11,664 nucleotides of DNA, taken from the NCBI GenBank assembly GCA_946482115.1, contig CAMLQP010000072.1, positions 1-11,664 on the forward strand. Reading direction: 5' to 3'. The notes beneath the pieces were generated by a model, which was not told where the DNA came from, searched no databases, and saw nothing but the letters and a program-made list of their open reading frames with translations. Shown piece by piece: positions 1-11,395 of this stretch. The position numbers and the translations under genes were made by a program. This stretch comes from an uncultured Comamonadaceae bacterium. Its GTDB lineage: Bacteria; Pseudomonadota; Gammaproteobacteria; Burkholderiales; Burkholderiaceae. Every line of letters starts with the position of its first letter. The stretch's first letter is position 1.

Positions 1-1581
1 CGCGGCGAGGGCCACGCCACCTCGCTGACCAAGATCCGCTTCGACGACATCGCCCGCGCCCGCCTGAAGGAACAGGGCATGGACGAAACCAGCGTGCCCG
101 CGCTGGGCCAGCGCGTGGTGCTGCGCAACAACGCCAACCTCTCCACCGGCGGCACCGCCACCGACGTGACCGACGAGGTGCACCCCGACGTGGCCGCGCG
201 CGCCATCGCCGCCGCCCAGATGGTGGGCCTGGACATCTGCGGCGTGGACGTGGTGTGCGAGAACATCGCCCGCCCGCTGGAGGAGCAGTCCGGCGGCATC
301 GTCGAGGTCAACGCCGCGCCCGGCCTGCGCATGCACCTGTCGCCCTCGTTCGGCAAGGGCCGCAACGTCGGCGAGGCGGTGATCAGCCACATGTACCCGG
401 ACGGCGGCGACGGCCGCATCCCTGTCGTGGCCGTGACCGGCACCAACGGCAAGACCACCACCGTGCGCCTGACCGCGCACCTGCTGCGCACCAGCGGCCA
501 GCGCGTGGGCATGACCAACACCGATGGCGTCTACGTGAACGGCCGCCAGACCGACAGCGGCGACTGCAGCGGCCCGCGCAGCGCGCGCAACGTGCTGATG
601 CACCCCGACGTGGACGTGGCCGTGTTCGAGACCGCGCGCGGCGGCATGCTGCGCGAAGGCCTGGCCTACGACCGCTGCCAGGTCGCCGTGGTCACCAACC
701 TCGGATCCGGAGACCACCTGGGCCTGAACTACATCACCACGCTGGAAGACCTGAGCGTGCTCAAGAAGGTCATCGTGCTCAACGTGGCCAGCAGCGGCAT
801 GGCGGTGCTCAACGCCGCCGACCCCGAAGTGGCCGACATGGCCCACGACTGCCCGGGCCAGGTCACCTTCTTCGCCCAGGACCCCGGCCACCCCGTGATG
901 GCCATGCACCGGGCCCAGGGCCGGCGCGTGGTGTTCGTGGAAAACGGCCACATCGTCGCCGCCGAGGGCGCCACCCAGGTGCGCATCCCGCTGTCGCAGG
1001 TGCCGGTCACCCGCAACGGCAGCATCGGCTTCCAGGTGGACAACGTCATGGCCTCGGTGGCCGCCGTCTGGGCCCTGGGCCTGCCCTGGGACACCATCTG
1101 CCAGGGCCTGGCCAGCTTCGTGAGCGATGCCCAGGCCGTGCCCGGGCGCTTCAACGTGTTCGACCACCGGGGCGCGACCATCATCGCCGACTACGGCCAC
1201 AACCCCGACGCCATCCAGGCCCTGACCAGCGCCGTGCTGGCCATGCCGGCGCGCGAGCGTTCGGTGGTCATCAGCGGCGCCGGCGACCGCCGCGACGAGG
1301 ACATCCGCCAGCAGACCCGCATCCTGGGCAACGCCTTCGACGAGGTGGTGCTGTACGAAGACGCCTGCCAGCGCGGCCGCGTCGAGGGCGAGGTGGTGGC
1401 GCTGCTGCGCGAAGGCCTGCAGGGCGCCACCCAGACCCGGCGCATCCACGAGGTCAAGGGCGAGTTCAAGGCCATCGACCTCGCCATCGACAACCTGCAG
1501 CCCGGCGACCTCTGCCTGATCCTGATCGACCAGGTGGAGGAGGCGCTGGCGCACATCAAGGCACGCACCGGCGCGGCCTGA
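1..1581 (+). CDS. cphA: Cyanophycin synthetase, 3' part (5' end outside window)
   Basis: Cyanophycin synthetase builds the storage polymer multi-L-arginyl-poly-L-aspartate from Asp and Arg with ATP, in the cytoplasm. The frame is open from base 1 and codes for 526 visible residues. Cyanobacterial CphA has about 870, so roughly the first 40% is missing. Bases 1-400 give the end of the ATP-grasp domain (NLSTGGTATDVT, then VEVNAAPGLRMHL). The Mur-ligase-like domain follows, with the P-loop GTNGKTTT at 439-462, then ETARGGMLREGL, GDHLGLN, VPGRFN, DYGHNPDA and GAGDRRDED, all expected in this family. The intact P-loop argues for a two-ATP-site CphA1-type enzyme rather than the cyanobacterial CphA2 type. 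Many betaproteobacteria carry two cphA paralogues, and the fragment cannot show which one this is. It converges on murI with a 22-base gap. Confidence 0.95.
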   Translation, partial: RGEGHATSLTKIRFDDIARARLKEQGMDETSVPALGQRVVLRNNANLSTGGTATDVTDEVHPDVAARAIAAAQMVGLDICGVDVVCENIARPLEEQSGGIVEVNAAPGLRMHLSPSFGKGRNVGEAVISHMYPDGGDGRIPVVAVTGTNGKTTTVRLTAHLLRTSGQRVGMTNTDGVYVNGRQTDSGDCSGPRSARNVLMHPDVDVAVFETARGGMLREGLAYDRCQVAVVTNLGSGDHLGLNYITTLEDLSVLKKVIVLNVASSGMAVLNAADPEVADMAHDCPGQVTFFAQDPGHPVMAMHRAQGRRVVFVENGHIVAAEGATQVRIPLSQVPVTRNGSIGFQVDNVMASVAAVWALGLPWDTICQGLASFVSDAQAVPGRFNVFDHRGATIIADYGHNPDAIQALTSAVLAMPARERSVVISGAGDRRDEDIRQQTRILGNAFDEVVLYEDACQRGRVEGEVVALLREGLQGATQTRRIHEVKGEFKAIDLAIDNLQPGDLCLILIDQVEEALAHIKARTGAA

Positions 1582-1590
1582 GCCGGCCGC
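1573..1590. terminator. Possible weak hairpin at the cphA/murI convergent junction
   Basis: GCGGCC (1573-1578) and GGCCGC (1585-1590) can form a 6-bp all-GC stem with a 6-base loop, spanning the cphA stop codon. It lies just past the 3' ends of two convergent genes, where a bidirectional terminator would be expected. There is no T-tract on either side, and in DNA this GC-rich such repeats arise easily by chance, so the call is weak. Confidence 0.2.
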
Positions 1591-1603
1591 CCGGTCCGAA
1601 GCT

Positions 1604-2386
1604 TCAGTCTGGCAGGCGCTCGGCCAGGGCGCCAGCCTCGCCGATGTGGCGCAGGAAACCCTCCAGCGCGGCAGGCTCGCCGGAGGTGAAAAACCGCACC
1701 CGGTGAGGTGGCGCGTCCGGCATGTCCGGCGCCGCCGGCACGGGTCGCACCCGCACCAGTTGCCGGGCGATCGCCTCGGAAGGCTCCACCAGGGTGACGC
1801 CCGGGCCGGCCACCTCGGCAATGGTGTCGGAAAGAAACGCGTAGTGGGTGCAGCCCAGCACGAGGGTGTCGGCGCCCTGCTCCACCGCCGGCCGTACATA
1901 GCGCCCGACCAGGGCGCGCGTGGTCGGCGCGTGCAGCTCGCCGCGCTCCACCTGCTCCGCCAGGCCGGGGCAGGCCTGCAGGGTGATGTGCGCCTGCCCG
2001 CCGTGCTCACGGCACAGCCGGGCCACCGCCTCGCTGGCCACGGTGCCGCTGGTGGCCAGCACCAGCACCCGGCCCGAGCGCGTGGCGGCCACCGCCGGCT
2101 TGATGGCGGGTTCCATGGCCACGATGGGCAGCGGGTGGCGTTCGCGCAGCTCGCGCGCGAGCGCCACGCTGAGCGTGTTGCAGGCCAGCACCACCGCCCG
2201 GGCGCCCTGCTCCCGCAGGAAGCCGAACACCGCGTCGGCCCGCTGCCGCAGGAAGGCCGGTGCTCGCTCGCCGTAGGGCGCGTGGCCGCTGTCGGCCACG
2301 TAGGTGAAAGATTCGGCCGGCAGCGCGCGCCGCAGGGCGGGCAGCACCGACAGGCCGCCCACGCCGGAGTCGTAGACGCCGATCAG
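1604..2386 (-). CDS. murI: Glutamate racemase
   Basis: MurI interconverts L- and D-glutamate by a cofactor-independent two-cysteine mechanism and supplies D-Glu for peptidoglycan in the cytoplasm. With CTG at 2386 as the start, the product has 260 residues, normal for the family. Visible motifs are GVYDSGVGGLSVLPAL at residues 3-18, ADSGHAPYGER at 31-41, the first catalytic Cys69 in ACNTLSV, EPAIKPA at 92-98, and the second catalytic Cys179 with His181 in LGCTHY. The start is the open question: no ATG, GTG or TTG lies in frame near the conserved N-terminus. The frame runs upstream through the acylase gene to a distant ATG at 2839, but that stretch is arginine/proline-rich out-of-frame acylase sequence. 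CTG at 2386 overlaps the acylase stop as CTGA and suits translational coupling. Another CTG at 2413 is possible. ACNTLSV differs from the common CNTAS/CNTAT form, but the nucleophile is kept. Confidence 0.88.
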   Translation of the reverse strand: MIGVYDSGVGGLSVLPALRRALPAESFTYVADSGHAPYGERAPAFLRQRADAVFGFLREQGARAVVLACNTLSVALARELRERHPLPIVAMEPAIKPAVAATRSGRVLVLATSGTVASEAVARLCREHGGQAHITLQACPGLAEQVERGELHAPTTRALVGRYVRPAVEQGADTLVLGCTHYAFLSDTIAEVAGPGVTLVEPSEAIARQLVRVRPVPAAPDMPDAPPHRVRFFTSGEPAALEGFLRHIGEAGALAERLPD

Positions 2387-4890
2387 GGGGCCAGCGTCAG
2401 CGACGACGTCCAGGCGGCGGGCTTGAGCTGCAGCGGGCGGTACTGCACCGCCGCCCAGCCCGCGCTCATGTCGCGGTAGCGGCCCGAGAACACGTTGCCG
2501 CTCTGCCCGGTCTGGTAGATGAACAGCGACTGCTCGGGGTCGGCCATGTCGTAGAGCGCGCGCAGGCTGGCTGCGTGGCGGTTGGCGTAGGGCGCGTCGG
2601 CCTTGTCCAGGTGGTACTGGCCCACGTTCACCGTGAACGGGTCGCCGCCGGTGGGCACGCGCACCTCGAAGAACCGCGCCAGCGGCTTGACGTTGCTGAA
2701 CGGCCGGTGGACCGAAATGGCCGGGTGGGCATCGCCCCAGCGCCATTTCGCCACGTCGTCGCCGTGCGCGGCCTTGAGCCGCTCGAGCGCCCGGTCCAGC
2801 GCGGCGCTGGAGGCCGGGCCGCAGCCGGCCGCACCGCACCAGGCCTTGTCGTCGCGCTCCAGGATGCCTTCCACGCCCGAGCGGAACAGGCGCTTGCCGT
2901 ACATCGCCTCGAAGCGCTCCTTGCCGATGCGCGCGCCGATCACGCCGCGCGTGAACTCGTCCACCCAGGCGCTGTAGATCAGCGGCGCGGCATGGTCGGC
3001 CCGCATGTTGCCGTCGAAGCCCTGCAGCTGCGCCAGCGCGGCGGCCGCCAGCGGGTGCTTCGACTCGGTCTTCTGCAGGTGCGGCAGCAACTGCTGCGTG
3101 GCCAGCGAGAGCTGGTCGCCGTGCAGCGCCTTCATGCTCGCCATGTCGTGCTTGGGCTGGGCCTCCAGCAGCTGTTCGATGCGCTGCTGGCGCCAGGCCG
3201 GCGCCCAGTCCTGGGTGATGAAGTGCGGGTAGTCGGCCGCGTGGATGCGCTGGTTGGCGGTGGCGATCCAGCCGCGCGCGCCGTCATCCTGCGGCGTGTC
3301 CTCGAAGGGGAGGTAGCCGGTCCAGTCGTAGCGTGCGTCCCAGCCGGGCGACGGCGCGATGCCCCGGATGTCGTTGCCCGCGCCGCGCAGCGGCACCTTG
3401 CCGGCGGCCTTGTAGTGGATGCTGCCGCTGGTGTCGGCCATCACCACGTTCTGCATCGGCGAATGGAAGTGGCGGTAGGCGTCCTTGAGCTCGGCCACGG
3501 TGCGCGCGCGGTTGGCGCGCACGCCCGACAGCGCGTTGTGGTTGTCCGGCGCCAGCGCCGTCCACTGCAGCGCCAGCACGAAGCGGCTGGTGTCCAGCAC
3601 CTGGCCGTGGCTGGCCTGCGCGTCGCTGAGCACCGGGCCGTGGCGCGTGCTGCGCACCACGTGGGTCACGTCCGGCTGGCCCTTGACCGCGATGGTCTCG
3701 GTGCGGGTGGTGAAATCGGCCCAGGCGGTCTGCCCGGCGGGGGCCGGCACCCGGTACTGGCCGGGGTTGGCCGGGTTGATCTGCTCCAGGAACAGGTCCT
3801 GCACGTCCGGGCCGGTGTTGGTGAAACCCCAGGCCACCTCGGCCGTGCGGCCCAGCACCACGAAGGGCAGGCCCGGCAGCGTGGCGCCGATCACGTCCAT
3901 GCCCGGTTTGCCGTTCGCATCGGGCGCCTGCAGCCGCGCGAAGTACCAGATGGCCGGCGCGCTCAGGCCCAGGTGCGGGTCGTTGGCCAGCAGCGGCTTG
4001 CCGCTGACGGTGCGGCTGCCACCCACCACCCAGTTGTTGGAGCCCTTGCCATCCACGTTGCCCAGCTCGTGGCTCCAGGCCACGATTTCCTCGCTCAGGC
4101 GGTTGCGCCAGGCCTCGCCCAGCGACGCGGTGGCGGTAGCTCCCGGCGCGGCTTCGGCCTTGGTGCCGTTGCCGGTGCGGTAGACGCCCAGCTCGCGGTA
4201 CAGCTTGGCCAGGTCGGCCGTGGCGGCGGGTTTTTCGCCCGGGTACGGCGGCATGGCCTGCCACATGGCCTCGGTGTCCAGCGCCTGCAGCATGGACAGG
4301 CGGGCGAACTCGTTGCCCCAGTTGCCGCCCAGGTCCAGCGCCATCATCAGCAGCCAGCCCATGCTGTCGAGCTCGTCCCAGTAGCGGCCTTCCCGGGCTG
4401 CCGGGCGCGGATCCACGCCCAGCACCAGGAATTCGGGCGTCAGCGCCTGGCTGCCCTCTGTATAGAAAGCGTTGACGCCCTGGCTGTAGGCCGTCATGGC
4501 CTCGCGGGCGTCCTCGGGCAGGGTTTTCCACTGCGCCTCGGCCGCCTGGCGTATGCCCAGCGTGCGCATCAGCTTGTCCGTCTCCAGCGTGGCCTGGCCC
4601 AGCACCGCCGACAGCTCACCGCGCATCACGCGGCGGTTGAACTCCAGCTGCCAGCCGCGCTCCTGCGCGTGCACATAGCCCAGCGTGCGCCAGGCATCGG
4701 CCGACGTCTTGGCCAGGATGTGGGCCACGTCAGCGCCGTCGCGCTTGATCTCCACCGGAGCGGACAGGGTGGACAGCTTGAGCTGCCCGCTGGTGGCAGG
4801 CAGCGTGCGCCACGCATACCAGGCCAGGCCAACGGCCAGCAGCAAGGCCAGGCTGAGCACCAGCCACAGAAGTCGCATCAACCAACGCAC
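2383..4890 (-). CDS. Penicillin acylase (penicillin amidase) family Ntn hydrolase, membrane-anchored
   Basis: The product has 835 residues. Penicillin-acylase-family enzymes hydrolyse amide bonds (beta-lactam side chains, acyl-homoserine lactones, other N-acyl compounds) after autocatalytic cleavage into two chains. Residues 5-23 are one hydrophobic segment (signal peptide or anchor, no lipobox Cys), so the enzyme should work in the periplasm. The alpha-chain motif GYVHAQERGW is at 71-80. The cleavage site is before Ser284 in GSNNWVVGG, making Ser284 the N-terminal nucleophile of the beta chain. It is followed by LANDPHLGL at 301-309, WGFTNTGPDVQDLF at 354-367 and TANQR, whose Asn546 probably matches the oxyanion Asn of penicillin G acylase. 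The start is GTG at 4890, supported by a GAGGAG ribosome binding site 7 bases upstream. It lies 54 bases after the aldehyde dehydrogenase gene, and its stop overlaps murI. The substrate cannot be inferred, and an acyl-homoserine lactone acylase role is only one option. Confidence 0.92.
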   Translation of the reverse strand: MRWLMRLLWLVLSLALLLAVGLAWYAWRTLPATSGQLKLSTLSAPVEIKRDGADVAHILAKTSADAWRTLGYVHAQERGWQLEFNRRVMRGELSAVLGQATLETDKLMRTLGIRQAAEAQWKTLPEDAREAMTAYSQGVNAFYTEGSQALTPEFLVLGVDPRPAAREGRYWDELDSMGWLLMMALDLGGNWGNEFARLSMLQALDTEAMWQAMPPYPGEKPAATADLAKLYRELGVYRTGNGTKAEAAPGATATASLGEAWRNRLSEEIVAWSHELGNVDGKGSNNWVVGGSRTVSGKPLLANDPHLGLSAPAIWYFARLQAPDANGKPGMDVIGATLPGLPFVVLGRTAEVAWGFTNTGPDVQDLFLEQINPANPGQYRVPAPAGQTAWADFTTRTETIAVKGQPDVTHVVRSTRHGPVLSDAQASHGQVLDTSRFVLALQWTALAPDNHNALSGVRANRARTVAELKDAYRHFHSPMQNVVMADTSGSIHYKAAGKVPLRGAGNDIRGIAPSPGWDARYDWTGYLPFEDTPQDDGARGWIATANQRIHAADYPHFITQDWAPAWRQQRIEQLLEAQPKHDMASMKALHGDQLSLATQQLLPHLQKTESKHPLAAAALAQLQGFDGNMRADHAAPLIYSAWVDEFTRGVIGARIGKERFEAMYGKRLFRSGVEGILERDDKAWCGAAGCGPASSAALDRALERLKAAHGDDVAKWRWGDAHPAISVHRPFSNVKPLARFFEVRVPTGGDPFTVNVGQYHLDKADAPYANRHAASLRALYDMADPEQSLFIYQTGQSGNVFSGRYRDMSAGWAAVQYRPLQLKPAAWTSSLTLAP

Positions 4891-4897
4891 AGGGTGT

Positions 4898-4903
4898 CTC
4901 CTC
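4898..4903 (-). promoter_or_regulatory. Shine-Dalgarno sequence of the acylase gene
   Basis: Read on the - strand, GAGGAG lies 7 bases upstream of the GTG at 4890. It decides that start over the in-frame TTG and ATG a few codons later. It sits in the 54-base gap 4891-4944, the only sizeable gap inside the - strand gene run, and is the clearest ribosome binding site in that run. The gap is locally AT-richer than its surroundings, but I see no convincing promoter or terminator in it. Confidence 0.75.
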
Positions 4904-4944
4904 GTTGTTTTTCAGGCATTTGCCAGTTTAAGCGTCCTGTCCCG

Positions 4945-6360
4945 TCATCCAGGCAACTGAAGCGACTTGTATTCGAGGAACTCTTCCAGCCCGTAGACCC
5001 CGTTCTCGCGCCCGTTGCCCGACTGCTTGTAGCCGCCGAAGGGTGCCTGGGGGTTGAAGGGGGCGCCGTTGATGTCCACCTGGCCGGTGCGGATGCGGCG
5101 GGCCACGCGTACGGCGCGGTCGGTGTCGCGGCTCCAGACGCCGCCGGCCAGGCCGTAGATGGAGTCGTTGGCGATGCGGATGGCCTCGGCCTCGTCGCGG
5201 TAGGTGATGACGACCAGCACCGGGCCGAAGATTTCCTCGCGCGCGAGGGTGTCGCCGGGTTTGACGCGCAGCGCGGTGGGGGTGACGAAGTAGCCCTTGT
5301 CGAAGGTCGGTTCGGTGGTGCCGGCGATGACTTCGGCGCCCTCGGCCAGGCCTTGGGCGATGAAGCCCTTGACGCGGTCGCGCTGCACGGCGCTGACCAG
5401 GGGGCCGAGCTTGCTGCCCTCCTCCAGGCTGGGACCGATGGTGAGGCGCGAGACGGCGGCGGCGATCAGCGGTTTGGCTTCCTCGTAGCGGCTTTCGGGC
5501 AGCAGCAGCCGGGTGTGGGCCGAGCAGGTCTGGCCGCTGTTGAGCAGGCAGGCCGAGACGCTGCCTTTGATGGCGGCTTCCAGGTCGGCGTCGTCCAGCA
5601 CCACGCTGGCGGATTTGCCGCCCAGCTCCAGCGCCACGCGCTTGACGGTCTGCGCGGCCAGCTCGCCCACACGTTTGCCAGCGCGGGTGGAGCCGGTGAA
5701 GCTGACCATGTCGACCTCGGGGTGGCCGGCCAGCACCTCGCCCACCTCGGGGCCCAGGCCGTTGACGAGGTTGAACACGCCGGGCGGCAGGCCGGCCTCG
5801 TGGATGGCTTCGGCCAGGATCACGGCGTTGAGCGGCGCGATCTCGCTGGGCTTGAGCACCACCGTACAGCCGGCCACCAGCGCGGGCGCCACCTTCAGCG
5901 TGATCTGGTTGAGCGGGAAGTTCCAGGGCGTGATGCAGCCGACCACGCCCACCGGCTCGCGCACCACCAGCGAGTGGCCGACGCGTTGTTCCCATTCGAA
6001 GGCGCGCGCCACCTTGGCGAAGTTGTTCCAGTGGAACACCGGCGTGCCCACCTGCACGGCGCGCGCCATCTTCAGCGGCATGCCCACTTCCTGCGCGATG
6101 GTGGTGGCCAGTTGGTCGGTGCGGGCCTTCAGGGCGGCGGCCACCTTTTCTAGCCAGGCGGCGCGGGTCTCGACGTCGAGCGCGCTCCAGGCGTCGAACG
6201 CGGCCCGGGCCGCCAACACGGCGGCTTCGGCCTCGGCCCGGGTGCCTTCGGGCACGCGGGCGATTTCGGCCTCGGTGCTGGAGTCGAACACCGGCAGCGC
6301 GGCGGGCCGGCTGGCGGTCGTCCAGCGGCCGTCGATATAGTGCGAATCAATGTTTCTCAT
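4945..6360 (-). CDS. NAD(P)-dependent aldehyde dehydrogenase
   Basis: A full-length member of the aldehyde dehydrogenase superfamily, 471 residues, which oxidises an aldehyde to a carboxylate with NAD(P)+ in the cytoplasm. Visible motifs are TPWNFPLNQ with Asn147, VLKPSEIAP with cofactor-binding Lys170, FTGSTRAGKRVGE at 221-233, LELGGKS with general base Glu245, NSGQTCSA with nucleophile Cys279, and EIFGPVL and PFGGYKQSGNGRE near the C-terminus. The ATG at 6360 overlaps the TGA of the LD-carboxypeptidase gene as ATGA, which indicates translational coupling and fixes the start. The open frame continues upstream to 6744, but that part is out-of-frame carboxypeptidase sequence. The substrate is not readable: relatives include broad-specificity enzymes and semialdehyde dehydrogenases. 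Its position before an acylase gene might mean it handles an aldehyde from amide or amine catabolism, which is speculative. Confidence 0.95.
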   Translation of the reverse strand: MRNIDSHYIDGRWTTASRPAALPVFDSSTEAEIARVPEGTRAEAEAAVLAARAAFDAWSALDVETRAAWLEKVAAALKARTDQLATTIAQEVGMPLKMARAVQVGTPVFHWNNFAKVARAFEWEQRVGHSLVVREPVGVVGCITPWNFPLNQITLKVAPALVAGCTVVLKPSEIAPLNAVILAEAIHEAGLPPGVFNLVNGLGPEVGEVLAGHPEVDMVSFTGSTRAGKRVGELAAQTVKRVALELGGKSASVVLDDADLEAAIKGSVSACLLNSGQTCSAHTRLLLPESRYEEAKPLIAAAVSRLTIGPSLEEGSKLGPLVSAVQRDRVKGFIAQGLAEGAEVIAGTTEPTFDKGYFVTPTALRVKPGDTLAREEIFGPVLVVITYRDEAEAIRIANDSIYGLAGGVWSRDTDRAVRVARRIRTGQVDINGAPFNPQAPFGGYKQSGNGRENGVYGLEEFLEYKSLQLPG

Positions 6361-7319
6361 GGGCGTGCCCCGGCGTGCGTGTGTGCATGGCCCCAGTAGA
6401 TCAGGGCATCGCGCTCTTGCGTCATCAGCTGCACGCGCCCGCCCACCGGCAGCAGCACCTTGGTGGGCACATGGCCGAACGGCAGGCCGGTAAGCACCGG
6501 CACCTTGAGCTGCGAACGCAGCCAGGTGGCGACGGCGGGCATGTCGAAGCCCCGGTCGTAACCGGGCACCAGCTTGTACTTGTTGAAACCGCCCAGCAGC
6601 ACCGCCTTCTGCCGGCCCAGTATGCCGGCGTGCAGCAGCTGCGTCAGGTGGCGTTCGATGCGGTAGGGGTGTTCGCCCACCTCTTCCAGGAACAGGATGC
6701 CGCCCTTCACCTCGGGCAGCCAGGGCGTGCCGACCAGCGAGCACAGCACGCTGAGGTTGCCGCCCCAGAGCGTGGCCTCGGGTGTTTTCCAGGCGGCCAG
6801 CGACGGCTGGGCCTTGAGGTCGGCGGCCGGCAGCCGCCAGCCGCTGCCTTCACCCTGGCCGTCCAGCAAGTCGTCGAAGCAGGCCTCCATGATCACATCG
6901 GGGCTGCCGTCGGCTTCCACCTGGGCGCCAAAGTCCTCGCCCACCGCCGGACCGGCCCAGGTGACGGCGCCGGTCTTGGCCAGCAGGGCCAGCTGCAGCG
7001 CGGTGAAGTCGCTCAGGCCCAGCCACTGCGTGCCTTTTTCTATGCTTTTGGCGATGGCCTTGTAGGGCAGCGCCGGCAGGATGCGGGTGAGGCCGTAGCC
7101 GCCCCGCGCGGTCAGCACCGCGTTGGCGCCGCTGGCGGCGGCGCGGGCCACGGCGGCCACGCGCTCGTCGTCGCTGCCGGCAAAACGCTGCTGGTGCTTC
7201 AGCACCGAGGGATCGAGCTCGACCTCGTGACCGAGTTTCTTCAGGCGCGCGACGCCGCGGCGGAAGGCGGCCTTGTCGCGCACCGCGCTGCTGGGGGAAT
7301 AGATATAGAGATGGGCCAT
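6357..7319 (-). CDS. ldcA: LD-carboxypeptidase (muramoyltetrapeptide carboxypeptidase), peptidase S66
   Basis: LdcA removes the terminal D-Ala from murein tetrapeptides by cutting an L,D bond, a step in cytoplasmic peptidoglycan recycling. The protein has 320 residues, typical for family S66. It begins MAHLYIYSPSSAV without a signal peptide, as expected for a cytoplasmic enzyme. The family landmarks are TARGGYGLTRILPAL at 70-84, GLSDFTAL with the presumed nucleophile Ser103, GGNLSVLCSLVGTPW at 186-200, ILFLEEVGE with the presumed catalytic Glu212 or Glu213, and GLPFGHVP with His283. A complete Ser-Glu-His triad is therefore available. The ATG at 7319 is 4 bases after the tadA-fusion stop and its own stop overlaps the aldehyde dehydrogenase ATG, so it is an internal operon gene. 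No strong ribosome binding site precedes it. The family also contains microcin-C-type immunity peptidases, which are less likely in this context. Confidence 0.93.
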   Translation of the reverse strand: MAHLYIYSPSSAVRDKAAFRRGVARLKKLGHEVELDPSVLKHQQRFAGSDDERVAAVARAAASGANAVLTARGGYGLTRILPALPYKAIAKSIEKGTQWLGLSDFTALQLALLAKTGAVTWAGPAVGEDFGAQVEADGSPDVIMEACFDDLLDGQGEGSGWRLPAADLKAQPSLAAWKTPEATLWGGNLSVLCSLVGTPWLPEVKGGILFLEEVGEHPYRIERHLTQLLHAGILGRQKAVLLGGFNKYKLVPGYDRGFDMPAVATWLRSQLKVPVLTGLPFGHVPTKVLLPVGGRVQLMTQERDALIYWGHAHTHAGARP

Positions 7320-7323
7320 GGGG

Positions 7324-10752
<3,429 letters not shown>

Positions 10753-10758
<6 letters not shown>

Positions 10759-10776
10759 ACGGTTTCAGCCGTTCAG
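10753..10776. terminator. Two overlapping, mutually exclusive inverted repeats at a convergent junction
   Basis: GGCTGAA (10753-10759) pairs perfectly with TTCAGCC (10764-10770) around a 4-base loop. CTGAACGG (10755-10762) pairs perfectly with CCGTTCAG (10769-10776) around a 6-base loop. The two hairpins share bases, so only one can form at a time. They cover both stop codons of the convergent GGDEF-EAL and paiB genes, which are 6 bases apart. A compact bidirectional terminator is the simplest reading, though neither side has a T-tract, so intrinsic termination would be inefficient. Confidence 0.4.
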
Positions 10777-11382
10777 GCCCAGGGTGTCCATCCAGCCCGC
10801 CAGCGCGCGCTCGTCCTCGCTGCCACGGGCGTAGCGCTCCCGCATCGCCGCGTGGGATTCGGGCCGGTGCTGGTTGAGCTTGAGCTTGCACTGCCAGGCG
10901 GTCACGTCCAGTTCGAAGGCCACGATGCCGGCCAGCATGCGGTGCGCGAAGTCGGGGCCGAGGTCGCGCCACTGCTGCGCGTAGGCCGGTTCGTGGTCGG
11001 CGATCAGCTGCTTGAGCAGCGCGTCCTTGGCCTCGTCGCCCTCCAGCAGCCGCGCCGTCACGCGGCAGTGCAGCGCCAGGTAGTTCCAGGTCGGCACCCG
11101 GGCCAGGTCGGGGTAGACGGCGGGCGACAGGTAGGCGTGCGGGCCCTGGAACACCACCAGCGCCTCCGGCCGCGCCGCCAGGTGGCGCCAGTGCGCGTTG
11201 GGTTTCGCGCAGTGGCCCAGCAGCGTCCAGCGCGCGCCCTCCTCCACCAGGTGCAGAGGCAGGTGGGTGACGAAGGGAAACCCGTCGTCGTCGTTGGAGA
11301 TCAGGCTCGCAAATGGGTGCTCGCGCGCGAGGCGCGCGGCCAGGGCCGGATCGGTGCTGTCGAACTGGCGCGGCAGGTACAT
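10765..11382 (-). CDS. paiB: PaiB-type FMN-binding negative transcriptional regulator
   Basis: A 205-residue protein of the PaiB family, whose members have a split-barrel FMN-binding fold; the Bacillus subtilis founder is described as repressing sporulation and protease genes. The start MYLPRQFDSTD is the usual PaiB N-terminus and fixes the ATG at 11382. Further family marks are HPFASLISNDDDGFPFVTHL at 21-40, LLGHCAKPNAHWRHL at 54-68, VVFQGPHAYLSPAVY at 76-90, VPTWNYLALH at 96-105, and KLNQHRPE toward the C-terminus. No separate DNA-binding domain is visible, so the regulator label is inherited from the family; a flavin-dependent enzymatic or ligand-sensing role is equally possible. It follows dnaB by 13 bases with no clear ribosome binding site, so it is probably transcribed with dnaB. 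It converges on the GGDEF-EAL gene. Confidence 0.9.
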   Translation of the reverse strand: MYLPRQFDSTDPALAARLAREHPFASLISNDDDGFPFVTHLPLHLVEEGARWTLLGHCAKPNAHWRHLAARPEALVVFQGPHAYLSPAVYPDLARVPTWNYLALHCRVTARLLEGDEAKDALLKQLIADHEPAYAQQWRDLGPDFAHRMLAGIVAFELDVTAWQCKLKLNQHRPESHAAMRERYARGSEDERALAGWMDTLGLNG

Positions 11383-11395
11383 GGTGGCGCCCCGG

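Noticed and set aside
1598..1605. Palindrome GAAGCTTC between cphA and murI
   Set aside because: It is an 8-base palindrome with no loop or T-tract. It is most simply a chance restriction-site sequence and not a terminator.
255..1706. A 483-codon + strand frame overlapping cphA
   Set aside because: The product is almost entirely Arg, Pro, Gly and His, the out-of-frame reading of GC-rich cphA. The cphA frame itself shows many conserved motifs.
2387..2839. N-terminal extension of murI starting from the ATG at 2839
   Set aside because: The extra 151 residues are the acylase gene read in another frame and match nothing in glutamate racemase, which begins right at GVYDSG.
2575..6153. A 1192-codon open frame on the + strand, antisense to the acylase and aldehyde dehydrogenase genes
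   Set aside because: Its translation is rich in Arg, Ala, Gly, His and Gln with no recognisable motif. It lies opposite two well-supported genes, and long antisense frames are common when codons end mostly in G or C.
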